Assembly: GCF_001661345.1 (NCBI RefSeq) | Contig: NW_017962933.1 | Location: forward strand, 124,001 to 188,000 | Length of the DNA: 64,000 nt | Reading direction: 5' to 3' | Source of the DNA: Ascoidea rubescens DSM 1968 | Taxonomy: Eukaryota; Ascomycota; Saccharomycetes; Ascoideales; Ascoideaceae | Shown here: positions 39,465 through 50,801 of the stretch, in pieces | Layout: the number at the start of each line of letters is the position of its first letter | How positions within the stretch are numbered: the first letter of the stretch is position 1 | The notes under the pieces: generated by a model | Seen by the model: the letters and a program-made list of their open reading frames with translations, nothing else | What the model was told of the DNA's origin: nothing | Databases searched by the model: none | Program-made: the position numbers and the translations under genes

Positions 39465-42400
39465 TCATTTTCTAGTTTCTATTGGTATAAAGGCCTCTAA
39501 TACTGTATTGTTAATAAGAGCGATTGTATCTTCAGCTTGATCTCTCACCAATAAATCACCATCTGTATCTTTGATGTATTTCAAAACTTTCAATACCTTC
39601 TTTCCATATCCCTTGGGAACACCTATCAATCCTCCAGGCCCTGAAATCAAATCACTTACTAGAACAATAGCAGATCGTCTCATAATTGCCTCCATTTCTT
39701 CGTTTTTTGTCTCCATTTCAAGTATCCCAATTACACAGTCAAATGCATCAGCCAAACTTGATTGTATGCCATAAGGATTAATTTGACAAATTTGTCCCAA
39801 AATTGACATTGATGACATCCTCAATCTATTATCGCTCTTGAATTGTTCAATTGATTTTATCTTATTCTCTTGACTATCTTCTTCAATCTTAATTATCTTA
39901 TTGATTCGAATAATACCTAGCAATGTGCTAGATAACAAATTCAATAGCTCTGGTTTAAGAACCTCTCCTAACCTTTTTATAGCCCTCAAAATTACTTCGC
40001 CAATTTTCAACCTGTAATCAAGATTACTCGCATCATCTTTATAAATATTCATTAATTTCGGTAGTGTTCCATCCTTGTTGAATTCAATTAATGAATCTAA
40101 ACCTTTAATAACATTTAAAAATATAAAAGTTTCTTCATCTTTCAAATGAATCAAATGTAAATTCAAAACATATTCAAGGGATATTACCGGCGATTCCTTT
40201 ATAATTAATTTTCTAATCAAGTAAAAACTTTGAGCTCTTATTGGAACCAATGGATCAGTAAGATTGCTGATAGCCTTTGAAAAAATTTTGATGTCCTGCT
40301 GTTCCTCAGTTAATTTCTTGTTTGAAATACCTTTTTGTGCTTTATTATTCTCAACATTAGTCATTTCAATTATTGTTGCCAATAAGGATTTTGCAGCATG
40401 ATTTTGCAGCGACAACTTTTTAAGTAAGCTTTTCATTGATTTCAACATTTGCATAAAATCAGCTGAGAATTCTTTGGGATCTGTCTCATAAAGAATTGCA
40501 GATAGTAATTCAAGAACTAAGTTTAATGATTCTGATGTTTCAAGACTTTCATCTTCATCATCAGAATCTTCTTCATTGTCATCACTTTCAGTATTTTGAT
40601 TATTATTATCAATAATATGAGATATACTACTACTTTTGATATTATTACCCTGTTTGGACTTATCCATTTTTTTAACGTTTATTTCAAGAATTTTTTTAAT
40701 TATATCCAAGATTTCTAATGCATTTTGGCTTGATTTATCATTTTTAAAAATTAATAATTTATCTTTAAATTTATTGGAAATTTCTTCTAATAGTTTCAAA
40801 TCAATTAAAACAGTAAATGGATTAATGAAATCATTTTCATTTTCTCCATCAATGACCAATTTTTCGGTTTTTTCATTTTTTGTAGAGTTTAAATTTGAAT
40901 GAAAATGATCAATATTCATTGGTAGCCATCTTTTTAAAAGTAAAGAAAACTGTTTTTGAATTAAATCATCATTATCTAATTTTTTCAATAAATCAATAAA
41001 CGTTTCAACCAACATATCCAATAAACCTATGAGTTTTTCATTTGTATATTGGTTAGAAATTTCATCAACAGACTCATTGAATTTAATACAAACAAGACCA
41101 TTGTCACCATTTCCAAAACTCCAGTTGTCATTTAATATGGTAAATAAATTTTTGGAGATCAAATCTAATGAATTTATATTTGACGTTAAAGTGAAAAATA
41201 TTTTAAAGAGATCTGTGATGACTCCAATATTAGAAATCCTTTTGGTTTTTTTACAAAATATTATATAATTCCATAATGATAATATTAAAGAGTCATTAAA
41301 TAAAAAAGATAAGACATTTTCATTGGAATTTTTGGATAAAGATAAAATTACATTGATTGTATTATTCAATTCAGCTTCATCAACTATAACATCCTTATTC
41401 ATGTTATTGTTGTTACTATCTTCGGAGTTTTTAGATTTTAAATAGTTTTCTTTGAATTTTCTAAAATTTTCAGTATCTAAATGAGGAGAAAAATTAAACC
41501 ATATTCTTTTGAAAAAAAAATTATGGATAATAAATTTATTCTTAGCAAAAAGCGATTGAACAAAATTTGAGGCAATGGATGTTATCAAAGGATCATTAAT
41601 TCGTATCAATATGTTATAAATTTGATTTCCTATATTTGTGAAATATAACTTTGGGTCTAAATTTTTTGGTTTTGCTAATAAAATTTTGTTAAATCTGTCA
41701 ATTTTCTCGATATCGATATCATCGGATTCTCTTAATTCACATATAAAATCTAATAAAGAAAAGACACCATCATCGATTCTCTTTACGATTAAATAAGATA
41801 GCTTTGATTTGACGACATTTTTAAACCAAATGGGAGAATTTGCATTATTTAGTATTAGAGAGTAAAATTGAAATAAATCATAAGTATTTTTCAAGGATTC
41901 AATTTCATCTAAATTTGTTTTCCAATGAGATATTGTTTGGAAATCAAATTGGCTTTGAATGCTTGGGTTTGATATTAAATATAGGTAAGAAATCAAAATA
42001 TCCGAATAACCAATACCAGGTAAAAGTAATTTTTTAACATCGCAATTTTCTAAATTATTGCCATCTTTATCGATAGTGGAATCTGATAACAAGATTGTGT
42101 CAAACTTAGATATAATATTAGTCAACAAATTCAATTGTAGAATTAAATCAGAATCAGGAATTTTTTCATATTTTAAATATAATTTTTTAAATTTTTGAAT
42201 TAAAGGATTATCAAAAGCATTAGTATTATTACTATTATTCAACTGTCTTTTATTTAAAGATATTAAAATATTTGAAGGAATTGAGGGATAAATACCTTGA
42301 ATTATGATTAAATTTAGTAAATCTCCAAATATTTTCAAATCTTGCAAAGATATTGTAATTAAATGTTTATTTTCAGATTTTGATTTTTCAAGTTTAGATA

Positions 42401-42773
42401 ATTGGTCAATTTTTAATAGGTAGTTTAATAATTTATCTAATATTATAAATCTTTTATCAAAATGATTTAAAGTATAATCCAGATTGTTGTTGTGCCTTTG
42501 AGCAATGTAATTTTGAATATGATTTTCCAATTTGTTTAAATTCTTATCAAATAACAAATCGATTATATTGTCATTTTGGAATGCATTGGATAATGATAAT
42601 TTTGCAGAATTATTTTTTTTGAAATTTAGCTCATCATTGGATAAGGGTAAGATAAAGGAAAAAATTTCGTCAAATAAAAAGTCTAGTTTTGAGATTGATT
42701 GTGGTTTGTAGAAGCTTGGATTTAAATCCTTGAGATCCTTTGGATATAATCTTTTAATGCTACTTTTTGGCAT
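39465..42773 (-). CDS. RTP1: RTP1/TANGO6-like factor for RNA polymerase II nuclear import
   Basis: A 1102-residue HEAT-like helical protein. Yeast Rtp1 (981 residues) helps assemble and import RNA polymerase II and related complexes; TANGO6 is the animal relative. The C-terminal third holds the RTP1 signature: LTDPLVPIRAQSFYLIRKLI, LHLIHLKDEETFIFLNVIKGL, YRLKIGEVILRAIKRLGE and DNRLRMSSMSILGQICQ, then AIMRRSAIVLVSDLI. The N-terminal two thirds are Asn/Lys/Ser-rich and divergent, with an acidic Asp/Glu/Ser stretch at about 730-745. ATG at 42773. The function is assigned from family likeness as I recall it. Confidence 0.82.
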   Translation of the reverse strand: MPKSSIKRLYPKDLKDLNPSFYKPQSISKLDFLFDEIFSFILPLSNDELNFKKNNSAKLSLSNAFQNDNIIDLLFDKNLNKLENHIQNYIAQRHNNNLDYTLNHFDKRFIILDKLLNYLLKIDQLSKLEKSKSENKHLITISLQDLKIFGDLLNLIIIQGIYPSIPSNILISLNKRQLNNSNNTNAFDNPLIQKFKKLYLKYEKIPDSDLILQLNLLTNIISKFDTILLSDSTIDKDGNNLENCDVKKLLLPGIGYSDILISYLYLISNPSIQSQFDFQTISHWKTNLDEIESLKNTYDLFQFYSLILNNANSPIWFKNVVKSKLSYLIVKRIDDGVFSLLDFICELRESDDIDIEKIDRFNKILLAKPKNLDPKLYFTNIGNQIYNILIRINDPLITSIASNFVQSLFAKNKFIIHNFFFKRIWFNFSPHLDTENFRKFKENYLKSKNSEDSNNNNMNKDVIVDEAELNNTINVILSLSKNSNENVLSFLFNDSLILSLWNYIIFCKKTKRISNIGVITDLFKIFFTLTSNINSLDLISKNLFTILNDNWSFGNGDNGLVCIKFNESVDEISNQYTNEKLIGLLDMLVETFIDLLKKLDNDDLIQKQFSLLLKRWLPMNIDHFHSNLNSTKNEKTEKLVIDGENENDFINPFTVLIDLKLLEEISNKFKDKLLIFKNDKSSQNALEILDIIKKILEINVKKMDKSKQGNNIKSSSISHIIDNNNQNTESDDNEEDSDDEDESLETSESLNLVLELLSAILYETDPKEFSADFMQMLKSMKSLLKKLSLQNHAAKSLLATIIEMTNVENNKAQKGISNKKLTEEQQDIKIFSKAISNLTDPLVPIRAQSFYLIRKLIIKESPVISLEYVLNLHLIHLKDEETFIFLNVIKGLDSLIEFNKDGTLPKLMNIYKDDASNLDYRLKIGEVILRAIKRLGEVLKPELLNLLSSTLLGIIRINKIIKIEEDSQENKIKSIEQFKSDNRLRMSSMSILGQICQINPYGIQSSLADAFDCVIGILEMETKNEEMEAIMRRSAIVLVSDLISGPGGLIGVPKGYGKKVLKVLKYIKDTDGDLLVRDQAEDTIALINNTVLEAFIPIETRK

Positions 42774-42972
42774 TATTAAGCAGTAAAGAGAAGAGAAGAG
42801 AAGAGAAGCAGCTATGGTTGGAAAATGAAAATTGGGGGTTATATGGTTTTGAAATAGGCGGGTAAATGATTTTTTCTTTTGAGTTTTATTTTTTTATTTT
42901 TGAAAATTTGAGATAATGCACTGAGAGAGAGCTTGATTAAAGAAAGAGCAGAAATACTACAATACAGAGACA
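42774..42972. promoter_or_regulatory. Divergent promoter of RTP1 and YAR1
   Basis: 199 bp, with an AAGAG repeat at about 42786-42810 next to the RTP1 ATG and T-tracts in the centre. Both genes serve assembly or import of large complexes, so joint control is conceivable but unproven. Confidence 0.4.
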
Positions 42973-43548
42973 ATGGAGAAGCAGACAAGTTTAACACAAG
43001 AGGAAATAGACGTAATAATCTACGATGCCAGAGTTGGAGATTTAGAAGAATTAAAGGAGATATTTGAAGAGGTGGATATCAATCTAATCATGGAAATGCA
43101 AGATGAATTCAATTTATCGACGCCAATTCATATGGCAGCAGCCAATGGACATTATAAAGTCATAAGGTATTTATTGGATGAGTTGAAGGACAAGAAGAAG
43201 ATAAAGGACTTGATTGATAAGAAAAATGAATCGGGAAATACAGCATTACATTGGGCAGCTATTAATGGGGAATTGAAAGTTGTGAATATATTGTGTGAGA
43301 AATATGGGGCCAATCCATTTTTAGTTAATAATGCTAACCACGATTCGATATATGAGGCAAGTAATAATAATAAAGAAAAAGTTGAGGAGTACTTTTTATT
43401 GAACTATGCTATTGAGAAGACAGAGGATGGGGAAGATAGTAAGAAAAATGAAATTGAGTTTAAAGAAGGAAAAGAGACAGTTGAGATTAAAAAGGAGTTG
43501 ATAGAAAAGGATTTACTAAATGCTACGAATAATTTGAGAATAAAATAA
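42973..43548 (+). CDS. YAR1: Yar1, ankyrin-repeat chaperone of ribosomal protein uS3
   Basis: Yar1 binds newly made Rps3 and protects it until 40S assembly. The protein has 191 residues (yeast about 200) and two clear ankyrin repeats: TPIHMAAANGHYKVIRYLL at about 50-70 and GNTALHWAAINGELKVVNIL at about 91-110, each with the TALH..A..G core, plus a third degenerate repeat. The N-terminal DARVGDLEELKEIF and an acidic Glu/Lys-rich C-terminal tail match Yar1. No intron and no in-frame CTG. Confidence 0.93.
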   Translation: MEKQTSLTQEEIDVIIYDARVGDLEELKEIFEEVDINLIMEMQDEFNLSTPIHMAAANGHYKVIRYLLDELKDKKKIKDLIDKKNESGNTALHWAAINGELKVVNILCEKYGANPFLVNNANHDSIYEASNNNKEKVEEYFLLNYAIEKTEDGEDSKKNEIEFKEGKETVEIKKELIEKDLLNATNNLRIK

Positions 43549-43684
43549 ATAAATGTCTGGTTGATTAACAAATTGCTCCATTGGTTGTAAATTATTCATT
43601 GAATTTATTTATATTTAAAAATATAATTATATAATGATAGTTATAAATATAAAATGATAAAAGAGTAAAATAGAGTAGAGTAGA

Positions 43685-44572
43685 TTACATTCTTCTTCTT
43701 CTGCCGATATGAGCTTGGAAACCGGTTTTAATTGTTGTTACAGATCTTGAAGAACCACAGCTATTACAAACCAAAAAGAACAATCTATTTGAGGATTCTT
43801 TTCTTAAAGTTGTATTGTAAGATTTACAAGTTTTACAGGTGACATATTCTATGATATATCTCTTTAAGACTTGTTCGATATTTTTTTGTTGGAATTTACC
43901 CTTAATGAGCAATCTCTTTTGACCATCAATGGACCCTGAAGTACCCAATTCAGCAAACAAAAATTGAATGACATGGTCTGGGTTTCTCTTTAATTTTTCA
44001 CAAATTTCTTCAATGTTGGCAAAAGCAGTCTTTTTAGGTTCTCTTTCAATTCTTGGTGGGGGGATTCTTAATTTGATAGCATTTCTATCACCAGTTAATT
44101 CTGGATTATTTTCTTTAAGAATTTCGAAAAAACGATCTAAAAGAAATTCGTAATTCAAACCAACTTCGTCAGCAATTGATTTCTTGACAGGAATTGAATT
44201 TATTAGACTTGATGCAGAATCATTATTGGCGTTATTTGCGTTATTCAAGTTTGCTGGGTCGTCGTTCAAAGCGCCTGCTATCTCTAATTGTTTTTCAAAA
44301 TCGTCTATATCTTTTTTCTTGGACTTCTTCTTCTTCTTCTTTTTGGGGATAAGGCCGGTTTCAGCAAGAGAATCAGCTAAAGCATCAACAGATTGAGGCT
44401 GATCATCGTCAACAGGGGCGCTTTCAGCGTCATCGTCTAGAAGGACAGGAGAGGCCTTCTTCTTTTTCTTTTTTTTGGAAGCAAGGAGAAGCTGGTCATC
44501 GGGAGAGGCAGCAGAAGCAACCTTCTTGGACTTCTTCTTCTTCAGAAGAAAATCAAATTCGTCTGTGGACAT
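43685..44572 (-). CDS. SUI3: Translation initiation factor eIF2 beta subunit
   Basis: Beta subunit of eIF2, which brings initiator tRNA to the 40S subunit and contacts eIF5 and eIF2B through its N-terminal lysine blocks. Three Lys-rich K-boxes are visible in the first 105 residues. The eIF2B/eIF5 fold follows ([31 protein letters not shown]), and then the C-terminal zinc ribbon with CKTC and CNSCGS, ending in GRRRRM. The first ATG is at 44572, giving 295 residues (yeast 285). Upstream the frame opens only with TTG. Reading most of the frame from the stop, I found no CTG codon. Confidence 0.96.
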   Translation of the reverse strand: MSTDEFDFLLKKKKSKKVASAASPDDQLLLASKKKKKKKASPVLLDDDAESAPVDDDQPQSVDALADSLAETGLIPKKKKKKKSKKKDIDDFEKQLEIAGALNDDPANLNNANNANNDSASSLINSIPVKKSIADEVGLNYEFLLDRFFEILKENNPELTGDRNAIKLRIPPPRIEREPKKTAFANIEEICEKLKRNPDHVIQFLFAELGTSGSIDGQKRLLIKGKFQQKNIEQVLKRYIIEYVTCKTCKSYNTTLRKESSNRLFFLVCNSCGSSRSVTTIKTGFQAHIGRRRRM

Positions 44573-44776
44573 CGTGAATACTTTGGTTGGAGTTGGAGTA
44601 GCTGTTTCTTTTGCTTCCAAAAAACCACCTTAAGTGCAATAAAAAAAAAGTGAAAAAGTGAGTCACCTGAGGCAGCAATCACACGCATCCATATGCTGGG
44701 GACAGCATACACCACTGTGGGGGATCTGTCGAAGAAGCTGCTGAATCTACTGAATGTGCTGCCTGTTGTTTTTACA

Positions 44777-45496
44777 CTACTTACGGTCGCTGTGCTTACT
44801 GTGCTTGCTGTACTTGGTGCTGAAGCTGCCAATGCCCACCATGGTGCCTAAGACATTGCTGCTGCTGCTGTCTCTTGTGGACTCCTCCTTCATGTGGCGA
44901 CTTCTATACAACGACCCACTGCTGCTGCTTCCTCTGTTGTTGTGCTGCCTATGATGAAGGGGTATTCCCGGAAGGGTCATTATACTCTGACCAGGCCTGG
45001 GCTGTGTGAAGATGATGTTGTGGAGGGGGTTGTGGCTGCTGTTGAGGTGTTCGTTGTTGTAATCGTTGATGCTCTGGTGGACCTTTTCACTATTCTGCTT
45101 GATGTTGTCTTTGTCGTAATTATACTGGTTCACTCGATCATGATATCTAGAAAAGCTCTCGCTAGCAACACTTTGCTGGCCTGGGTTTAGTTCACTGTAC
45201 TGCTGCTGCAACATGTTGAGATGCTTCTTTCTTCTGTCCCTGCTGTTGCCATTTTTCCTGCTCGGATTGCCATTGGCACTGTTTTTAGCGCTATTATTGT
45301 CTTTCAAATTGTTTAGCATATCGATTGATGGACAATCATTCCAGCCGTTGTTGGGCCCAACTTTTTGATAGCTTCTTGAACCACCTTCTTTGCCGTTAAC
45401 ACTGTTATTTCCATCGCCATTTACAACACTACCATCGACACTTCGAACGTCGCTCTTCGTGGCACTGTCACTAGATTTGCTGTAGCCGCTGTTCAT
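44777..45496 (-). CDS. Unrecognised Asn/Ser/Gly-rich 239-aa protein
   Basis: I do not recognise this protein. The first ATG is at 45496; a further 59 codons upstream are open but start from GTG after a stop. The sequence is low in complexity, rich in Asn, Ser, Gly and His, with a basic patch (RDRRKKHLNMLQQQYSEL) at about residues 88-105 that could be helical, and a hydrophobic/Pro motif RPGQSIMTLPGIPLHH in the second half, the most motif-like part. Disordered small regulators of this type are common in yeasts. The whole frame lacks CTG although the complementary strand is full of it, which supports coding. Function unknown. Confidence 0.6.
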   Translation of the reverse strand: MNSGYSKSSDSATKSDVRSVDGSVVNGDGNNSVNGKEGGSRSYQKVGPNNGWNDCPSIDMLNNLKDNNSAKNSANGNPSRKNGNSRDRRKKHLNMLQQQYSELNPGQQSVASESFSRYHDRVNQYNYDKDNIKQNSEKVHQSINDYNNEHLNSSHNPLHNIIFTQPRPGQSIMTLPGIPLHHRQHNNRGSSSSGSLYRSRHMKEESTRDSSSSNVLGTMVGIGSFSTKYSKHSKHSDRK

Positions 45497-45821
45497 TTTG
45501 TGAGGTTGTGTCGGGTAGCACTGTATTAAAACTCGCAAGCTCTGGAAATCTTTTGTGAAAGTGTCAGTTTTGCTCAACACTATGTCTTTTTTAATCTTTT
45601 TGTACCACTGCTGATACCAAACCTTATTTCTCAGAGCTCGATCAAACACCACTCTCTGAGATTTACGAGCCACTATCTACGAAACCACAAGATGCGATGA
45701 TTAACTAGGTGCTTCTTATTCGTTTACTTTTCTATTTAGTTGTTCAGTTTCGTTGGTCAGTTGGCGACTTGTTTTCATTTCCAAGTACTGTTTTTTTTTC
45801 CTTATCGGCTTGCTGCTGTTG
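45497..45821. other. Intergenic region between ENV7 and the unknown 239-aa gene
   Basis: 325 bp holding the ENV7 3' end and the promoter/leader of the downstream minus-strand gene. On the minus strand it carries AACAACAAC and CAGCAGCAAG stretches typical of a leader. I looked for a GTATGT donor that would join the GTG-initiated extension to an upstream exon and found none. Confidence 0.4.
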
Positions 45822-47189
45822 TTAGAGTCGTTGTTGTTCCAATTTCGTTTGAATCTCCAATGATTTTGATAGTACTTCTTCAATATCTGGTCTTGATGTT
45901 GCTTCAACATTTAAACATGATTTGATCAATTCAATAATATCCTTAGAATAGCTGTTGTTGTTTGGTATTGAATAACTTCCCGAACTTATAGCTAAACTCA
46001 TGCTGGCTCCACTTTCAGCTTCCTCCTTTTCAAACGGCGATGTTCCGAATAGTATAGCAAATAATAAACATCCCAATGACCAAATATCGGTTTTCTCTGT
46101 GATAAAACAATTACTACTAACGTCTAATAACTCTGGTGCTCGGTATGGTAATGTACAAACCTCTGCTGCTAAATCTTGTAACTTCATTGCTTCATTTCGG
46201 TTTTTGATATGAATCCGTGCTTTTGAGCAAGATCCTAAATCACATAATACTGGTATTCCATCTTTTGATATCATAACATTGGCTGGCTTAAGATCTCTAT
46301 GAGAATATGGCATATAATCATTATCGTTATCATTGCCATCGTCATTACCACTATTAATAAACGCATCGGAATTGTTAATCTCCAATGTTTCTAAAGAAAT
46401 TCCTCCTGTAGTACTTGATCCAATTGTATTTTCATCTTCTGAGTCATATGTATCATTCAACAATATAGTCCCGGGAAACACTTGCCCTATACTTTCATTG
46501 TTCTCTCTTTCTTCATCTCCATCATACTCATCATCCAACAAAATGTCATTCTCACTGGTGTTTTCATTTCTACTATTACTACTACTGAAATTTCTAAAAC
46601 TGTCTTCAACCCCACTATTAAATCTGCTTTTGTTCGTATCGATATTTACGTTCTTATTATAATTTCGATTGGACGATTTAATTATATCCCTGTAGTTTAT
46701 CTTCTTGTTCTTATTGACATTCACGTTATTGCTGTGTCTGTGCATGGCTTGTAATCCCCTTGCAATCCCAATGAAGGTTCGGATTGCATCTATTTCTTTC
46801 ACTTTCTGGTTGTTGATAACTAGATCGACTATTAGATCCTGCAACGATCCCTTCTCGAAAAACGGTAGCAAGATATAAATAGTCTTCGACCCATCTTTTT
46901 CCTCAATTATACTGGAGTCAATTGACCTGATGATGTATGGCGAATGGAACTCGTTGTAGTTATTGATCTCGTTTATGGCACTCTTCACTGTCTCGGTGGA
47001 TCCATAGGGACATCTTATCTTTTTCAACGCGTACTTTCCTCCATTTGAGGCCTCCACCAAGTACACATAGGAAAACCCTCCTTCCCCAAGAAGTTTCAAG
47101 ATCTTGAATTTGGCATTGTTGATCTTCAATATGGGCGTCTTGCTTATGCCAGGAAAACACCCACAAAACAACGAAATGAGCTCGTCCAT
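45822..47189 (-). CDS. ENV7: Env7-type vacuolar membrane protein kinase (NAK/STK16 family)
   Basis: A serine/threonine kinase related to yeast Env7 and animal STK16, palmitoylated and attached to the vacuole, where Env7 restrains membrane fusion. N-terminal Cys9 and Cys11 are candidate palmitoylation sites. The kinase domain has the Gly loop LGEGGFSYVYLV at about 34-45, ATP-binding Lys56, HRDLKPAN at 297-304, DLG at 317-319 in place of DFG, LPYRAPEL and DIWSLGCLLFAIL. Oddity: about 140 residues of Asn/Asp/Ser-rich sequence (about 151-294) are inserted between the alpha-E helix and the HRD loop. The insert looks disordered and the catalytic residues are intact. ATG at 47189. 455 residues against about 364 in yeast. 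Confidence 0.9.
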   Translation of the reverse strand: MDELISLFCGCFPGISKTPILKINNAKFKILKLLGEGGFSYVYLVEASNGGKYALKKIRCPYGSTETVKSAINEINNYNEFHSPYIIRSIDSSIIEEKDGSKTIYILLPFFEKGSLQDLIVDLVINNQKVKEIDAIRTFIGIARGLQAMHRHSNNVNVNKNKKINYRDIIKSSNRNYNKNVNIDTNKSRFNSGVEDSFRNFSSSNSRNENTSENDILLDDEYDGDEERENNESIGQVFPGTILLNDTYDSEDENTIGSSTTGGISLETLEINNSDAFINSGNDDGNDNDNDYMPYSHRDLKPANVMISKDGIPVLCDLGSCSKARIHIKNRNEAMKLQDLAAEVCTLPYRAPELLDVSSNCFITEKTDIWSLGCLLFAILFGTSPFEKEEAESGASMSLAISSGSYSIPNNNSYSKDIIELIKSCLNVEATSRPDIEEVLSKSLEIQTKLEQQRL

Positions 47190-47362
47190 CCTCTTATCTC
47201 TGTCTCTTTGATAGCTACAACTGCAGCCATCTCAGGCCCACGAAAGTAAAGGTGTGTTGTTTTCCCAATCACGTGACCGGTTCCTCTTTTCTTGCTTTTT
47301 TTCTTGACTGATTTTCTCCATCTTCTTCAGCTTCAGCTGCTGCTTTTGGCTTCCACAACACA
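47190..47362. promoter_or_regulatory. Divergent ENV7/RVB2 promoter with Cbf1-type site
   Basis: 173 bp between the two ATGs. CACGTG at 47270-47275 in the context TCACGTGAC matches the Cbf1 consensus and lies about 90 bp from each start. The rest before RVB2 is pyrimidine-rich. Confidence 0.5.
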
Positions 47363-48964
<1,602 letters not shown>

Positions 48965-49295
48965 ACTAAAATCTAATTAGAGCTCTAGAGCTGTTTTGAT
49001 ACTATAGTTATATTATTAATAAGGTATTAATAAATTTTGTTTGCAAGATACTGTTTTAAATAAAAAAAGGTTGTAGAGAAAACTTAAGAAAAAAAAATGA
49101 AAACATTTTAGCAATTAAAACCGAATTGGTAGCTATAATATTTTTTTTTAATTAAAAATAAACTCATTGATGAAAACGAATAGTAATGAATAGTAGAAAG
49201 AGAAAATTATTTCTTTTTTTTTTTTGTTTTGTTTTTTGTTTTTTGTTTTATATTTTAGTATAGTTTTATTTCTATTTGATTATTTAAAATATAAT
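48965..49295. other. Convergent 3' region of RVB2 and VMA11
   Basis: 331 bp, very AT-rich, with T- and A-tracts and TATATTATTAAT-like sequence, consistent with 3' ends of both converging transcripts. No gene is seen. Confidence 0.45.
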
Positions 49296-50014
49296 TTAAC
49301 CGCTTCCTTTTGTATTCAAAATCAAAGCTACAATCATACCATACAATCCGAGAACTTCACTGAAAATCAAAATCAATACGATACCAACAAATAATCTTGG
49401 TTGATGCATGAATCTTCTTACTCCTTCATCGCCGACTATACCAATGGCATAACCTGAAGATAAGCATGCAAACCCAACAGATAAACCACAAGTCATATGC
49501 ATAAATCCATTGAATAATGAATAATTTTCAGTTGGGGATAAGTTTCCTGCAATCAAAACTGCCACGACCAAACCGTAAACAGATAAAATACCAGACATAA
49601 CCACAGGTATTAACGATTTCATTATAATATCAGGCTTGAAAGTAGAGATACCAGTTATACCAATACCGGATTTCGCAGTGCCAATGGCAGCACCAGCACA
49701 ACTTAAAACCATTGCAAAGCAGCATCTATAGTGTGATATTTATGATTAGACAATGAGCAATTTGGAATATTCTTTATTTTTATATTTATATTTATATTTA
49801 TTCAAGGGATGAGTTTTAAAACCCAATAACATACCCTGCAAAACCAAAAAATGGAGCAAAAGCTGGAGTATATTCTTCACCAAGATCAGTCCTATTGATA
49901 AGTAGATTGAAAGTTAGTAGGCGAGCAAACGAGACTGGGGAGAAATTCAAGAGCAAATTTGAGCAGCAATTCCATATGGTGGCCACTGGTTGCATTTTCA
50001 GATTGAACATACAT
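49296..50014 (-). CDS. VMA11: V-ATPase proteolipid subunit c' (Vma11), two introns
   Basis: Proteolipid of the membrane V0 ring of the vacuolar proton pump. The spliced CDS joins 50014-50013 (A and T of the start codon), 49891-49835 and 49725-49296, giving 162 residues (yeast Vma11 has 164). The N terminus becomes [20 protein letters not shown], then [15 protein letters not shown], colinear with Vma11. Four transmembrane segments; the proton-carrying Glu is in [13 protein letters not shown] of the last one. [18 protein letters not shown] and the end LNTKGSG fit Vma11 better than Vma3 or Vma16. The start codon is interrupted by intron 1. The promoter lies beyond 50014 and includes a palindrome with CGG-N11-CCG. 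Confidence 0.93.
49726..49834 (-). other. VMA11 intron 2
   Basis: 109 bp. Donor GTATGT (first base 49834), branch-like GTCTAAT, acceptor CTATAG (last base 49726). Splicing joins GG with A to give a Gly codon and restores the conserved [11 protein letters not shown] junction. Confidence 0.9.
49892..50012 (-). other. VMA11 intron 1, splitting the start codon
   Basis: 121 bp. Donor GTATGT (first base 50012), perfect branch point TACTAAC close to the acceptor, acceptor CAATAG (last base 49892). It follows the A and T of the initiation codon; the G comes from exon 2, giving ATG ACT GAT. Confidence 0.85.
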
Positions 50015-50801
50015 AGATAAATACTAGTTTTATTGTTGAGAGCACTGTAGGAGGATCTAAAGCAGAGCTATGGCAGAGAACTGGCAGAGAAAGAGAGTGC
50101 TGAGCTGTGGAATAAAAGTTAAGCAGCAGGGGAAGAGAGGGACAGAATATACACGGCTGGGTACGTGCCGTGTATATCCAGGCACACTCGAAGTTTCGAA
50201 GCACAAAAAAGCGTTGAGGAGGTGGTAATGGTTGATGGAAAGCGAATTGAGGCTCGAGAAGATGCTCAATAGTTTGTGCTCTCTGTTGAAGATATTTGGT
50301 TTCACAATCCTGTATCATACTTTTTGTCGTTAGAGAGCAGAGACAAGCAAGACATTGTTGCTTAAGCAGCTGTGTCTCGAGACCGAAAGGCTTATACGTA
50401 TGCTGTAGTTAATCCAATGAGGAAGAAAAGTTTCTATGTTTGCCACATAAATCTTCTAAGGACTCTATCTGCAATTGATATTCAAAAAGAGTTTATCTTG
50501 GAACTAAAAATGAAGCACGTTAGTTTTGCAATTCTTCAGAATAATTGAAGAAACATAAGATGAGATATTTTACTCATGTCCTGATCAGCTTTTTTTTCCG
50601 GAGGAGCTCGGCAGCTGAATTCGAATGTGGTTTTAAGATTTCAGACTAAAATTTCACCTTTCTGAGTTTGCAATGTCTAAACTGATATACTCTTTTTATA
50701 CCAACTAGAAACATCGATATACTGTTAATTACTCATAAAGTTTGCATTTTTTTGGGGTTCCCAATTGATATTGGAATTGTTATTGGTATTGGTACTGGAA
50801 A
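50015..50801. promoter_or_regulatory. Divergent intergenic region between VMA11 and RBD2
   Basis: 787 bp. Near VMA11 it carries a leader free of ATG on the minus strand (50015-50100) and the palindrome at 50147-50177. The middle is mixed sequence; the last 100 bp before RBD2 is AT-rich with a repeated ATTGGTATTGG-like stretch. No gene is seen. Confidence 0.45.
50147..50177. promoter_or_regulatory. 11-bp perfect inverted repeat containing CGG-N11-CCG
   Basis: ATATACACGGC at 50147-50157 and its exact reverse complement GCCGTGTATAT at 50167-50177, separated by 9 bp. The inner CGG (50154-50156) and CCG (50168-50170) are 11 bp apart, the spacing bound by Gal4-type zinc-cluster dimers. It lies about 135 bp upstream of the VMA11 start region. 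Confidence 0.6.

Noticed and set aside
45497-45673. N-terminal extension of the unknown 239-aa protein from a GTG codon
   Set aside because: No ATG and a stop just upstream; no donor site was found to link it to another exon.
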